Assembly: GCA_934875675.1 (NCBI GenBank)
Contig: CAKXIK010000009.1
Location: 6,496-70,495, forward strand
Reading direction: 5' to 3'
DNA: 64,000 nt
From: an uncultured bacterium
GTDB taxonomy: Bacteria > Bacillota > Clostridia > Oscillospirales > Acutalibacteraceae
Both the position numbers and the translations under genes were made by a program. Positions 53,594 to 61,814 of the stretch are shown here, in pieces. A model generated the notes under the pieces. It was not told where the DNA came from and made no database searches. It saw only the letters and a list, made by a program, of their open reading frames with translations. Each line of letters opens with the position of its first letter. Position 1 is the stretch's first letter.

Positions 53594-54844
53594 TTGAAAA
53601 AAGAAGACAAAAAATCCGTCAAAAGCGCAAATTATATTTCGGCAAAGGAATCGCGCCGCATTTCCAAACAGAATCGAAAGATTACGGCTGCAATTGAGAA
53701 AAAACGCAACCGCAAAAATGTTTCGCCGGATGAGTATTTGACGCAGATGAAAAACCCCGAAAACGTGGTGGAGTTTGATAATGTTCACACGTTCTTCTTC
53801 ACAGATATCGGTACGGTAAAAGCCGTCAACGGTGTTTCGTTTGATGTGCCAAAAGGCAAAACCGTCGGCGTAGTTGGCGAATCCGGCTGCGGCAAATCGG
53901 TTACCAGCCTTTCGCTGATGCAACTGGTGCAGCGCCCCCAGGGACAAACCGTGGAAGGCTGCATCCGCTTTGATTCGGGCGACGGCGTTTATGATATTGC
54001 CAAAACTCCTACAAACGTAATGCAGCATTTGCGCGGCAACAAAATGTCCATGATTTTTCAGGAACCGATGACCAGCCTGAACCCGGTATTCCGCATCGGC
54101 ATGCAGGTGGATGAGGTCATTGAATTGCATAACCCTGAAATGACCAAAGAGGACGTAAAAAGCCGCACCATTGAAATGCTGGAGTTAGTTGGGATTGCAA
54201 ACAGCGAGGGCGTTTATTCCATGTTCCCGCATGAGCTTTCCGGCGGTATGCGTCAGCGCGTCATGATTGCAATGGCGCTTGCCTGCAGCCCTAGCTTGAT
54301 TATTGCCGACGAACCCACTACGGCTCTGGATGTGACGATTCAGGCGCAGATTCTGGATTTGCTGCGTGACTTGAAAGACAAAATCAACAGCAGCATTATG
54401 TTGATTACCCATGACCTCGGCGTCATTGCCGAGATGGCAGACTATGTGGTCGTCATGTATGCCGGCCGCGTGGTGGAAAAGGGAACGGTTTCCGAAGTAT
54501 TTGCGCACCCCAGCCATCCTTATACCATTGGTCTGTTGGCGAGCAAGCCGGTTGTCAATAAACAGGTGGATCGTCTGTATTCCATTCCGGGCAAGGTGCC
54601 CAACCCGATTAACATGCCAAATTACTGCTATTTTAAAGATCGCTGTGAAATGTGTGTTGCAGAATGCAGCGGCGAATATCCGCCGGAAATTTCTCTTTCT
54701 CCCACACATAAGGTCAGCTGCTACCGTTACCTTCCGCATTATTTAAGCCAAGAAGGCGGTGCTGTAAACGCGGCAACACAAACCGAAACCGCACAGCTTT
54801 CCGAAACTGACAAGGCGGAAAGGATGGATCACAATGACGCATGA
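53594..54844 (+). CDS. oppD: Peptide ABC importer ATPase (OppD-like)
   Basis: 416 residues. A basic extension of about 55 residues (KKEDKKSVKSANYISAKESR) precedes the ATPase core: Walker A GESGCGKS, signature LSGGMRQRV, Walker B LIIADEPTTALD, H-loop LITHDLG, and a C-terminal Cys-containing peptide-importer tail (CYFKDRCEMC...C). Start choice is uncertain: the SD GAAAGGG is followed by ATGs at 53582 and 53585 that are too close, and a TTG at 53594 with normal spacing, used here. It overlaps oppF by 11 bases. The 199-base gap after oppC has no supportable ORF. Confidence 0.88.
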   Translation: MKKEDKKSVKSANYISAKESRRISKQNRKITAAIEKKRNRKNVSPDEYLTQMKNPENVVEFDNVHTFFFTDIGTVKAVNGVSFDVPKGKTVGVVGESGCGKSVTSLSLMQLVQRPQGQTVEGCIRFDSGDGVYDIAKTPTNVMQHLRGNKMSMIFQEPMTSLNPVFRIGMQVDEVIELHNPEMTKEDVKSRTIEMLELVGIANSEGVYSMFPHELSGGMRQRVMIAMALACSPSLIIADEPTTALDVTIQAQILDLLRDLKDKINSSIMLITHDLGVIAEMADYVVVMYAGRVVEKGTVSEVFAHPSHPYTIGLLASKPVVNKQVDRLYSIPGKVPNPINMPNYCYFKDRCEMCVAECSGEYPPEISLSPTHKVSCYRYLPHYLSQEGGAVNAATQTETAQLSETDKAERMDHNDA

Positions 54845-55877
54845 AGAAAACAAGATCTCCGCTGCAGCAGAAGAGCAGGCAAAATACACGCTTGAGGTTC
54901 GCAACCTGCAAAAATATTTTCCCATCAAGGGTGGAATGCTCGGCAAACCAACCGGGTATGTGAAAGCGGTGGACGGTGTCAGCTTTCACATTAAGCCCGG
55001 CACCACCATGGGACTTGTGGGCGAATCAGGCTGCGGCAAAACCACCACGGGACGTGCAATTTTGCGTCTGGAACCCAAAACGGGCGGTGATGTGTTTTTT
55101 AACGGACAGGACATTTATGCACTGAATCCAAAAGAGATGCGTGCACTGAGGCCTCAGATGCAGATCATTTTTCAGGATCCGTATTCCAGCCTTTCACCCC
55201 GTCTGCCGGTCGGAGAAATCATCAGCGAGGCAGTGCGCGAACACAGCATTGTTCCCAAAGAGCAGCTGGATGATTATCTGGATAAAATTATGGCACTTTG
55301 CGGTTTGCAGCCTTACCACAAAGATCGTTATCCGCATGAATTTTCCGGCGGACAGCGCCAAAGAATCTGTATTGCGCGCGCACTTGCCCTCAACCCGCAG
55401 TTTGTGGTGTGTGATGAGCCGGTTTCCGCCCTGGATGTTTCAATTCAGGCGCAAATCATTAACCTGCTGAAAGATCTGCAGGATGAGATGCACATGGCAT
55501 ATTTGTTTATTTCGCACGATCTTTCCGTTGTGGAGCATATTTCCGACACGATCGGCGTGATGTATCTTGGAAACCTGGTTGAATCGGGTGATAAGCGGGA
55601 AATCTTTAAGAACCCGCTCCATCCGTACACCAAGGCATTGTTCAGCGCCATTCCGGTGCCGGATCCCACGGTTAAGATGAATCGCATTATTCTGGAGGGA
55701 AGTATTCCGTCTCCTGCCAATCCACCGCAGGGCTGCAAATTCCACACCCGCTGCAAGTACTGCATGGAACGCTGTAAAACGGAGGCTCCCAAGGCGGTTC
55801 ATGTGGATGAGCATCACACCGTTGTTTGCCACCTTTATGATGACAGCACCACTGCACAGGTGCAAAGCAAGGAATAA
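54834..55877 (+). CDS. oppF: Peptide ABC importer ATPase (OppF-like)
   Basis: 347 residues. Walker A GESGCGKTTTGR, Q-loop IIFQDPYSSLSPR, signature FSGGQRQRI, Walker B VVCDEPVSALD and H-loop FISHDLSVV. The C-terminal OligoP domain has the cysteine cluster CKFHTRCKYCMERC, which in related ATPases can bind an iron-sulfur cluster. Translationally coupled to oppD. The two ATPases drive import through OppB/OppC. Confidence 0.94.
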   Translation: MTHEENKISAAAEEQAKYTLEVRNLQKYFPIKGGMLGKPTGYVKAVDGVSFHIKPGTTMGLVGESGCGKTTTGRAILRLEPKTGGDVFFNGQDIYALNPKEMRALRPQMQIIFQDPYSSLSPRLPVGEIISEAVREHSIVPKEQLDDYLDKIMALCGLQPYHKDRYPHEFSGGQRQRICIARALALNPQFVVCDEPVSALDVSIQAQIINLLKDLQDEMHMAYLFISHDLSVVEHISDTIGVMYLGNLVESGDKREIFKNPLHPYTKALFSAIPVPDPTVKMNRIILEGSIPSPANPPQGCKFHTRCKYCMERCKTEAPKAVHVDEHHTVVCHLYDDSTTAQVQSKE

Positions 55878-55894
55878 TTCCGGAAAGGAACTGC

Positions 55895-56155
55895 ATGGAA
55901 GAGCAAGAAAAACACAATCAGGAAACACAGGACGAGGACGAAATCGTTGTCGCAAAAATGAATGTGGACGGAATGCCCTGGTATACGCCGCCGCTGGAAA
56001 ACGGCAGTCAGTCGCAGGAAGGCGATCCACCCTCCCACAAGGAAACCATGCGCATGATGGGCGGTGCTTTGAAAGCAGCATTGCTCGTAGGCGGCGCATT
56101 TGCTGTTGGACTGCTTGTTTTTTTACTTTTTTGTGTATACGTCTGGTTCCGATAA
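55895..56155 (+). CDS. Small acidic protein with one C-terminal membrane span
   Basis: 86 residues. The head is acidic (EEQEKHNQETQDEDEIVVAK) with MPWYTPP, then one span (KAALLVGGAFAVGLLVFLLF). GGAAAGGA lies 6 bases before the ATG. It starts 17 bases after oppF and ends at a terminator, so it is the last gene of the peptide importer operon; a role in that system is inferred only from position. Confidence 0.7.
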   Translation: MEEQEKHNQETQDEDEIVVAKMNVDGMPWYTPPLENGSQSQEGDPPSHKETMRMMGGALKAALLVGGAFAVGLLVFLLFCVYVWFR

Positions 56156-56162
56156 AACACTC

Positions 56163-56197
56163 GGCGGTGTGCTTTTTTGCGCGCCGCCTTTTAATTT
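56163..56197 (+). terminator. Rho-independent terminator of the peptide importer operon
   Basis: Stem GGCGGTGTGC / GCGCGCCGCC (56163-56172, 56179-56188, one wobble) with a T6 loop and TTTTAATTTT after it. Confidence 0.85.
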
Positions 56198-56235
56198 TGC
56201 ATCCAATAATATGAATAGAAAGGAATGTTTACTTG

Positions 56236-56481
56236 ATGCCGGAAGAAAAGAAACGCTCCCCATCGCTGCAAAAACACATTGTGCTCTGCCCGCACTGCGG
56301 AAAAGAAGCGTTGGATCATATGACAAAATGTCCATCCTGCGGCAGCGAACTGACACCGCGCGGCTATGATTCACGCAATTCGGAAAAATATAAACCCATT
56401 CGCAAAACTTTAATGATCATCTTCAGCATTTTGGCGGCAATTTTAGTTGTGTGGCTGCTGTCCGGAAAGTTTGGCGGTTAA
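56236..56481 (+). CDS. Zinc-ribbon protein with C-terminal membrane span
   Basis: 81 residues. CPHC and CPSC, 14 residues apart, form a rubredoxin-like zinc ribbon (VLCPHCGKEALDHMTKCPSC). A single span follows (LMIIFSILAAILVVWLL). The ATG at 56236 has GAAAGGA about 11 bases upstream; a TTG one codon earlier is the alternative. Located between the importer terminator and the asparaginase gene. Such ribbon-plus-anchor proteins are common in Firmicutes and mostly unstudied. Confidence 0.72.
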   Translation: MPEEKKRSPSLQKHIVLCPHCGKEALDHMTKCPSCGSELTPRGYDSRNSEKYKPIRKTLMIIFSILAAILVVWLLSGKFGG

Positions 56482-56673
56482 ATTAAACAATTTTTTAATT
56501 TTCGGTTAATCCGCGATATCAGCGGAAAAATAAAGCTATCCCAACCAATTATAGGAAAAAAGTTTTGATAAACGCGGTTGTTTCAAACAATTATATTTAC
56601 TTTTTCAAGAAAACTAATAATTGCTGCGATTGAAAATGAATGATATTTACACGAAAGAGGCGGCGGTGCTGCT

Positions 56674-57669
56674 ATGAAAAAAATATTAATGATTACCACC
56701 GGGGGAACCATTGCTTCCAAAAGCAGCAGCGAGGGACTTTCTCCTCAGATGGATTCCGCCGAAATTCTTGGGTTTGTGCCGTCCGTTTCAGAGCTTTGTC
56801 AGGTGGAAACACTGGCATTATTCAATATTGACAGCACAAATGTCGGCCCGCAGCATTGGATTTTGATGGCAACCGCGATCCGCGAAAGATACGAAGCTTA
56901 CGATGGATTTGTCATTCTCCACGGAACGGATACCATGTCGTACACGGCGGCAGCACTTTCATACCTTCTGCAGAATATTGCAAAGCCGATTGTACTCACC
57001 GGTGCTCAACGCCCGATTGATCAAGAGGTAACCGATGCAAAGCTCAATCTGACTGACAGCTTTCGGTATGCTGCAGATGATGACTCGTTTGGCGTCTGTA
57101 TCGTATTCGACGGTCAGGTAATTGCCGGAACGCGTGCCCGAAAAATTCGTACCAAAAGCTTCAACGCATTTTCCACAATTGATTATCCCAATCTCGCTGT
57201 AATTCGAAATGAAAAAATTGTCCGCTATATCCGGGATGCCAAACCAAAAACATCCCCCGTCTTTTATGACCGTATGGACAAGGATCTTTTTGTGCTCAAG
57301 CTGACTCCCGGCATTAATCCACTGGTATTCAGCTGCCTGAAGCAGCACTACCGCGCACTAGTGATTGAATCTTTCGGTGTCGGCGGGATTCCGTGCAGCG
57401 GTAACGACGATTTTCTGCATGCAATTGATGACTGGATTCATTCCGGCCGTCTCTTGGTGATGACGACACAGGTTCCGCACGAAGGAAGCGACATGGGAAT
57501 TTACGAGGTCGGTGTAAGGCTCAAAAAACACTACGATCTTCTGGAGGCATATGACATGACGACAGAAGCCACCGTAACCAAGCTGATGTGGGTGCTGGCA
57601 AATGCCTCTGGCTTTGACGAAATGAAACGACTTTTTTACACGCCGGTCAATTACGATATCATTGGGTAA
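56674..57669 (+). CDS. ansA: Type I-like L-asparaginase
   Basis: 331 residues. It hydrolyses asparagine to aspartate and ammonia. The first catalytic threonine lies in MITTGGTIAS (T12) and the second in ILHGTDTMSYTA (HGTDT, residues 83-87). No signal peptide, so cytoplasmic, as in type I enzymes. GAAAGAGG precedes the ATG. The 190-base upstream gap has no clear promoter. A strong terminator follows at 57704. Confidence 0.93.
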   Translation: MKKILMITTGGTIASKSSSEGLSPQMDSAEILGFVPSVSELCQVETLALFNIDSTNVGPQHWILMATAIRERYEAYDGFVILHGTDTMSYTAAALSYLLQNIAKPIVLTGAQRPIDQEVTDAKLNLTDSFRYAADDDSFGVCIVFDGQVIAGTRARKIRTKSFNAFSTIDYPNLAVIRNEKIVRYIRDAKPKTSPVFYDRMDKDLFVLKLTPGINPLVFSCLKQHYRALVIESFGVGGIPCSGNDDFLHAIDDWIHSGRLLVMTTQVPHEGSDMGIYEVGVRLKKHYDLLEAYDMTTEATVTKLMWVLANASGFDEMKRLFYTPVNYDIIG

Positions 57670-57703
57670 GTATTTTTGAAAACTTTATTCTACACCTGAT
57701 TAC

Positions 57704-57756
57704 AAAAAACATCCGCTGAAAGGAGTGAACCACTCTCTTCAGCGGATGTTTTTTTT
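57704..57756. terminator. Bidirectional terminator
   Basis: 17-bp stem with AAAAAACATCCGCTGAA / TTCAGCGGATGTTTTTT and A/T runs on both sides, between convergent genes. Confidence 0.93.
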
Positions 57757-57766
57757 GGGGGGAAAT

Positions 57767-58666
57767 TTACAGGAACCGAAGCGTCTGCGCATCCGCATCC
57801 AGGCGAGCACGCACACCAATCGGCAAAACCGCATGGGAGCTGCCGTGACCAAAATCATGGCAGTAGACCACCGGAATGGAATAACGCTTACCAAACCGGC
57901 TGAGCACCCCGTCCAGCTCCTCGAAATGATTATTCGAATAATCACCGAAGATTAACCCGCGCACGTGCTTCATGAGCTTACTCTGACCCACATGTGAAAG
58001 CAGCGCACTCACCTCTGCAGGCGTATTGAATGCCTCATGATCTTCCATAATCAACAGGTAATCCTGTGTTTCATCGAACGGAAAAAAGTCTCCGCCCATC
58101 ATCATCGCAAAATTCAGCGTATAGCCGCCAACAATGATTCCTTCGCCAATTCCACCGGAAAATGTTTGCCACGGGCTGCGCGGAACAAAGTCCTTCATAG
58201 GCGGATGAACAAACCAACCCTCAAAATATTGATCATTATACGGTTCCAGCTCTCGAAACACACCGGGATCCTGACCATAGTAAGTAACCAGCCCTGTTTT
58301 TGCCCAAACCGCATTCAAAATTGATGTTCCGTCGCTATAACTCGAATACAGCTTGGGGTGCGCTTTTACCGCCTCGTAATCAATCATCGGCAGAATTTCG
58401 TTGCTAATGTATCCGCCACAAAACAAAATCATTTTTACTTCGTCGTCAAGTACCATTGCATTCAAGTCGGCGGCGCGTTCTTCCTCGCTGCCGGCATATC
58501 CGTTGGTTCCGCTATATAAAAACCGGGATTCCTTAATTTTGTATCCTTTGGCACGCAGCGTATCGTACGCGGTGTCGAAACAACCCTCGTCAAGCTTTCC
58601 GCACGGAGAAATAATACCGATGGTATCACCTGGCCGCAGCGAGGGCGCAAAGATTGGACATTCCAT
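57767..58666 (-). CDS. S66-family LD-carboxypeptidase (LdcA/MccF-like)
   Basis: 299 residues. Starts PSLRPGDTIGIISP as expected; the nucleophilic serine is S111 in SSYSDGTS, where most LdcA have GYSDIT. A catalytic Glu and His further on are in FGDYSNNHFEELDG and FGHGSSHAVLPIG. LdcA cleaves the terminal D-Ala from tetrapeptides in peptidoglycan recycling; MccF-type members cleave toxic nucleotide-peptides. ATG 58666 has GAAGGGA 9 bases upstream; the GTG at 58687 is less likely. It starts 17 bases after the PfoR-like gene and is co-transcribed. Confidence 0.88.
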   Translation of the reverse strand: MECPIFAPSLRPGDTIGIISPCGKLDEGCFDTAYDTLRAKGYKIKESRFLYSGTNGYAGSEEERAADLNAMVLDDEVKMILFCGGYISNEILPMIDYEAVKAHPKLYSSYSDGTSILNAVWAKTGLVTYYGQDPGVFRELEPYNDQYFEGWFVHPPMKDFVPRSPWQTFSGGIGEGIIVGGYTLNFAMMMGGDFFPFDETQDYLLIMEDHEAFNTPAEVSALLSHVGQSKLMKHVRGLIFGDYSNNHFEELDGVLSRFGKRYSIPVVYCHDFGHGSSHAVLPIGVRARLDADAQTLRFL

Positions 58667-58683
58667 TGCAATCTTCCCTTCTA

Positions 58684-59748
58684 TCACAAATCGAGCTTCA
58701 TATCACCGTTTTTAATCCAACCAAGCTTGCGGAACATTTCTGAAAATCCCAACGCAAGCAATGCCGGTGCAACAAAAAGCATCAAGACAATCTCGACCAT
58801 TACAATCCAAGGCTCCTGTGTCTGAATCATGGTCTGGTACGCCATCAGCGGGCCAACCAGCCCTGCTGTTCCCATTCCGGAACCCTTTGCATTATTGGTC
58901 ATACCAAGCACTGCCGTAGAAATCGGGCCAAGAATCGCCGATGTAAATATAGCGGGCAGCCAAATCACCGGTTTGCGCAAAATATTCGGGACTTGCAGCA
59001 TGCTGGTTCCCAATCCTTGTGCAAAAAATCCACCCAGCTTATTTTCACGATAGCTTGCAACCGCAAAACCGATCATATTGGCACAGCATCCCACTGCTGC
59101 CGCACCTGCTGCAATTCCGGAAAGATTCAGCACAATACCGATTGCGGCAGAACTGATTGGCAGCGTAAGAATCATGCCCATCAGCACTGAAACAATAATT
59201 CCCATTAAAATCGGCTGCTGTTCGGTACCCCAGTTAACCATTTCGCCAATGCCAGCCATGAACTGAGAAATTGGCGGGCCAAGCACCAATCCCACCGCAG
59301 AACCCGAAACAATAGATACCAGCGGTGTAACCAGAATGTCCAGCTTTGTCTTGCCGGAAACCAGTCTGCCAAGCTCAATTCCCACAAATGCGGCGATAAA
59401 TGCGCCAAGCGGCTCTCCCGGTCCTGCAAACTGCATTACGCCGTCCACCAATACCGTTCCGGCCAGAATTTTGCTTGAAAAAGCTCCCACCATACCGCAC
59501 GTTGCCGCCGAAATGGTCACGTATGGTGCTGCTTTGTACTTGTGTGCCACACCCACACCGATGCCTGCACCGGTAAGCGCAGCCGCCACCTTGCTGATTA
59601 CTACAAGATATGCCCCGACCGTGCCGCCGATCAGGTTACCAATCTGCTCCAGAATGGTGCCGATAATTAAGGTAGAAAATAGTCCGGTTGCCATTCCGCT
59701 CAATCCGTCAATAAAAACGTGATTGAGAATTTGCTTCAACTTTTTCAC
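58684..59748 (-). CDS. PfoR-like membrane protein (PTS_EIIC_2 family)
   Basis: 354 residues with about nine hydrophobic segments. FIDGLSGMATGLFSTLIIGT and MVGAFSSKILAGTVLVDGVM, GPGEPLGAFIAAFVGIELG and SGMGTAGLVGPLMAYQTM match the PfoR/EIIC_2-like transporters of Clostridia. They resemble a PTS IIC subunit but lack IIA and IIB partners, and the substrate is unknown. The start is a GTG at 59748 with AAAAGGAG 7 bases upstream; a short hairpin CTCCGG-caaa-CCGGAG sits just before it. It forms an operon with the S66 peptidase. The upstream palindrome at 59983-60012 overlaps the promoter. Confidence 0.85.
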   Translation of the reverse strand: MKKLKQILNHVFIDGLSGMATGLFSTLIIGTILEQIGNLIGGTVGAYLVVISKVAAALTGAGIGVGVAHKYKAAPYVTISAATCGMVGAFSSKILAGTVLVDGVMQFAGPGEPLGAFIAAFVGIELGRLVSGKTKLDILVTPLVSIVSGSAVGLVLGPPISQFMAGIGEMVNWGTEQQPILMGIIVSVLMGMILTLPISSAAIGIVLNLSGIAAGAAAVGCCANMIGFAVASYRENKLGGFFAQGLGTSMLQVPNILRKPVIWLPAIFTSAILGPISTAVLGMTNNAKGSGMGTAGLVGPLMAYQTMIQTQEPWIVMVEIVLMLFVAPALLALGFSEMFRKLGWIKNGDMKLDL

Positions 59749-59972
59749 GATTTCACTCCTTTTCTCCTCCGGTTTGCCGGAGTAATACGAATCTGTCTCG
59801 GAACGGTCAATTAAAATCTTTACACCATGCCGTTCCTGACCGGGAATTCGTATCATACGTCTGCGGCGAAGTCGAAAAGCCAAAAAAATATAGCCGGCGT
59901 CTCAAACCATTCGCCATCTGTGAATAAACGGATGCGAATGCGATTTTACGGACACATTCGGCTGATGCCAAT

Positions 59973-60012
59973 ATTATAATACTGTTTTGCTCATTTGCAC
60001 AAGAGCAAAACA
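59973..60012 (-). promoter_or_regulatory. Promoter with palindromic operator candidate for the PfoR-S66 operon
   Basis: On the minus strand, TTGTGC (60002-59997), 18-base spacer, TATAAT (59978-59973). A perfect 10-bp palindrome TGTTTTGCTC / GAGCAAAACA (59983-59992, 60003-60012) flanks the -35 element. A regulator bound there could repress the operon. Another divergent promoter is at 60099-60127. Confidence 0.7.
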
Positions 60013-60098
60013 ATTTTTTGTCGTTTTAAACGAATCTCTTATTATAAAACACATGAAATTACGAAAAAATCTAAAAAATGCCCAAACTTAACCATGGC

Positions 60099-60127
60099 TT
60101 GCTTTTTTGCCTCACAGCAGGTATACT
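60099..60127 (+). promoter_or_regulatory. Promoter of the mnmM-like gene
   Basis: TTGCTT (60099-60104), 17-base spacer, TATACT (60122-60127). Confidence 0.7.
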
Positions 60128-60259
60128 GATACTAATTTCTCTTCAAATCGCAGATGAAAATCCTGAGGATTGCTTATAGCTCGCAGCTTTTGCTTGTTTT
60201 TTACGCTGCTTTTAATTCGAAATTCGTGTAGCTTTGAATACAAATTGGAGGGCTTTCTT

Positions 60260-60829
60260 TTGATATTTCCGCTTAATACCCTTGGTTTGGCACATCATTT
60301 TCTTGCGGAACACGTTCCCTGCGGTGGCTTTTGCATTGATGCAACCGCCGGTAAAGGACGGGATACGGTTTTTCTTTGCTCGCTGGTAGGCAAGACCGGT
60401 CATGTTCTGGCGTTTGATATTCAGCCCTCTGCCGTGGAGGCTACACAAGCTCTCCTTCGTCAGAACGGCTGCGACTCTATTGCGACCGTTGTGTGCGATA
60501 GCCATCACCATATGGCAAACTATGCCCAACCGGAAAGTGCAGACGCCGTTGTGTTCAATTTTGGCTGGCTGCCGGGCGGTGACCACTCCATATTTACCCG
60601 GGCTGAAACCAGCATTCCTGCCATTGAGGCGGGAATGCTGCTGCTAAAACCGGGTGGAGTGATGAGCCTCTGCATTTATTCCGGTGGTGAAAACGGCTTT
60701 GATGAGCGCAATGCACTGTTGCAATATGTAGAAACCATCAACCCTCTGGAATATACCGTTGTTATATCACGATTTGTAAATCGTTCCGGTAATCCGCCTA
60801 TCCCTGTTTTTATCTGGAAAGAGGGTTAA
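60260..60829 (+). CDS. mnmM: YtqB/MnmM-like SAM-dependent tRNA methyltransferase
   Basis: 189 residues, rRNA_methylase-type fold. The SAM site is CIDATAGKGRDTVFLC, with FNFGWLPGGDHSIFT and VFNFGWLPGG typical of the YtqB family. YtqB has been shown to be MnmM, which methylates the wobble uridine derivative nm5s2U to mnm5s2U in tRNA. The start is a TTG at 60260, with TTGGAGGG 7 bases upstream; a longer in-frame reading would cross the leader and has no SD. Single gene with its own promoter and terminator. Confidence 0.85.
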   Translation: MIFPLNTLGLAHHFLAEHVPCGGFCIDATAGKGRDTVFLCSLVGKTGHVLAFDIQPSAVEATQALLRQNGCDSIATVVCDSHHHMANYAQPESADAVVFNFGWLPGGDHSIFTRAETSIPAIEAGMLLLKPGGVMSLCIYSGGENGFDERNALLQYVETINPLEYTVVISRFVNRSGNPPIPVFIWKEG

Positions 60830-60952
60830 AAGATCCGTGGAATCGCCTTGCGGCTTTATTCATGCAGCCCGCAAAATTCCTGCGCTCGATTTTCCACAGG
60901 TTTTTAAAAGAATGTTGAAAACTTGCTTTGATTTTCTTTGATATTGATTATC

Positions 60953-60980
60953 ATCCCGATCATCTTGATCGGGATTTTTT
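60953..60980 (+). terminator. Rho-independent terminator of the mnmM-like gene
   Basis: Perfect 10-bp stem ATCCCGATCA / TGATCGGGAT, loop TCT, T5. Confidence 0.9.
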
Positions 60981-61018
60981 GATAACTTTAATCGCTTGTT
61001 TTAACAAGCAATGAACCG

Positions 61019-61687
61019 TTAAATATATTTCATAACATCTAACGGTGTTTCAAGTTGCAAGAAGTCTTCTTTTCTTCTGGATGGCTGCATTGTTTTCTCC
61101 TGCAAATACCAAACTGCCTGCATTGCGTTCATTCCCAATTTTTCTGCAGTCTCCAATTCCAAACTTCCTCCGTCTCCTACATAAATGCATTCCTTTGCGG
61201 TTACGGATAATTGATTCATGCACCTTGTAAAGATTTCGATATCCGGTTTTTGAACTCCTTGTTCATAGGAAAGCAGCACGGCATCAAAATAGGGAAACAA
61301 AACACTTTTACGAATCACATCTGCTTCTTCCGAAAAACAATTGCTGATTAATCCGATTAAAACTCCATGATCTCTCAAACAATTCAGCATTTCAATGATC
61401 TGAGGATGCAAATGTTCAAAACAATTTTGTTTTGTGGCCACTCGCTTTGCAACAATCGAAGTCATCCGTTCGGGTGAATAGCAATGGTTCTTTTTCAATA
61501 TTATTTCAAGAACTTCTTCAAATGTAATGTTTCCAATACTTCGGTCATTTTCGGTCGGTCTCCAGAGTTCCTGAAATCTTTCCTGCGAAATTCCCGCATC
61601 CTGCGCCATCTGTGCTCCAAAATACAGCGGACCTTTATAATGTGTAATCAAAGTTTCAAACATATCAAAAATAACGGCTTTTATCAT
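61019..61687 (-). CDS. HAD-superfamily hydrolase
   Basis: 222 residues. Motif I is VIFDMFETL, with the nucleophilic Asp but Phe in place of the second Asp, as in the dehalogenase-like/FxxFGTL branch. Motif II is GLISNC, motif III KPDIEIF, and motif IV YVGDGGSLELETA. A phosphatase or dehalogenase activity on a small molecule is likely; the substrate is unknown. GGGGAGAG lies about 10 bases before the ATG. Weak terminator-like hairpin GCTTGTT/AACAAGC lies just beyond the stop codon. Confidence 0.85.
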   Translation of the reverse strand: MIKAVIFDMFETLITHYKGPLYFGAQMAQDAGISQERFQELWRPTENDRSIGNITFEEVLEIILKKNHCYSPERMTSIVAKRVATKQNCFEHLHPQIIEMLNCLRDHGVLIGLISNCFSEEADVIRKSVLFPYFDAVLLSYEQGVQKPDIEIFTRCMNQLSVTAKECIYVGDGGSLELETAEKLGMNAMQAVWYLQEKTMQPSRRKEDFLQLETPLDVMKYI

Positions 61688-61751
61688 AAATTATGACTCT
61701 CCCCTCGCATACACCACTTATAGACGGTATTAGAGCAGTGTTAATTAAAAC

Positions 61752-61790
61752 AAAAAGTGGCAACAGCCCTCGACTGTCGCCACCCTTACC
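61752..61790 (-). terminator. Rho-independent terminator of the large lipoprotein gene
   Basis: On the minus strand, GTGGCGACAG / CTGTTGCCAC with one mismatch and TTTTTG after it. Confidence 0.78.
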
Positions 61791-61814
61791 AATTACCGAA
61801 TATCCTTTTTCAAA

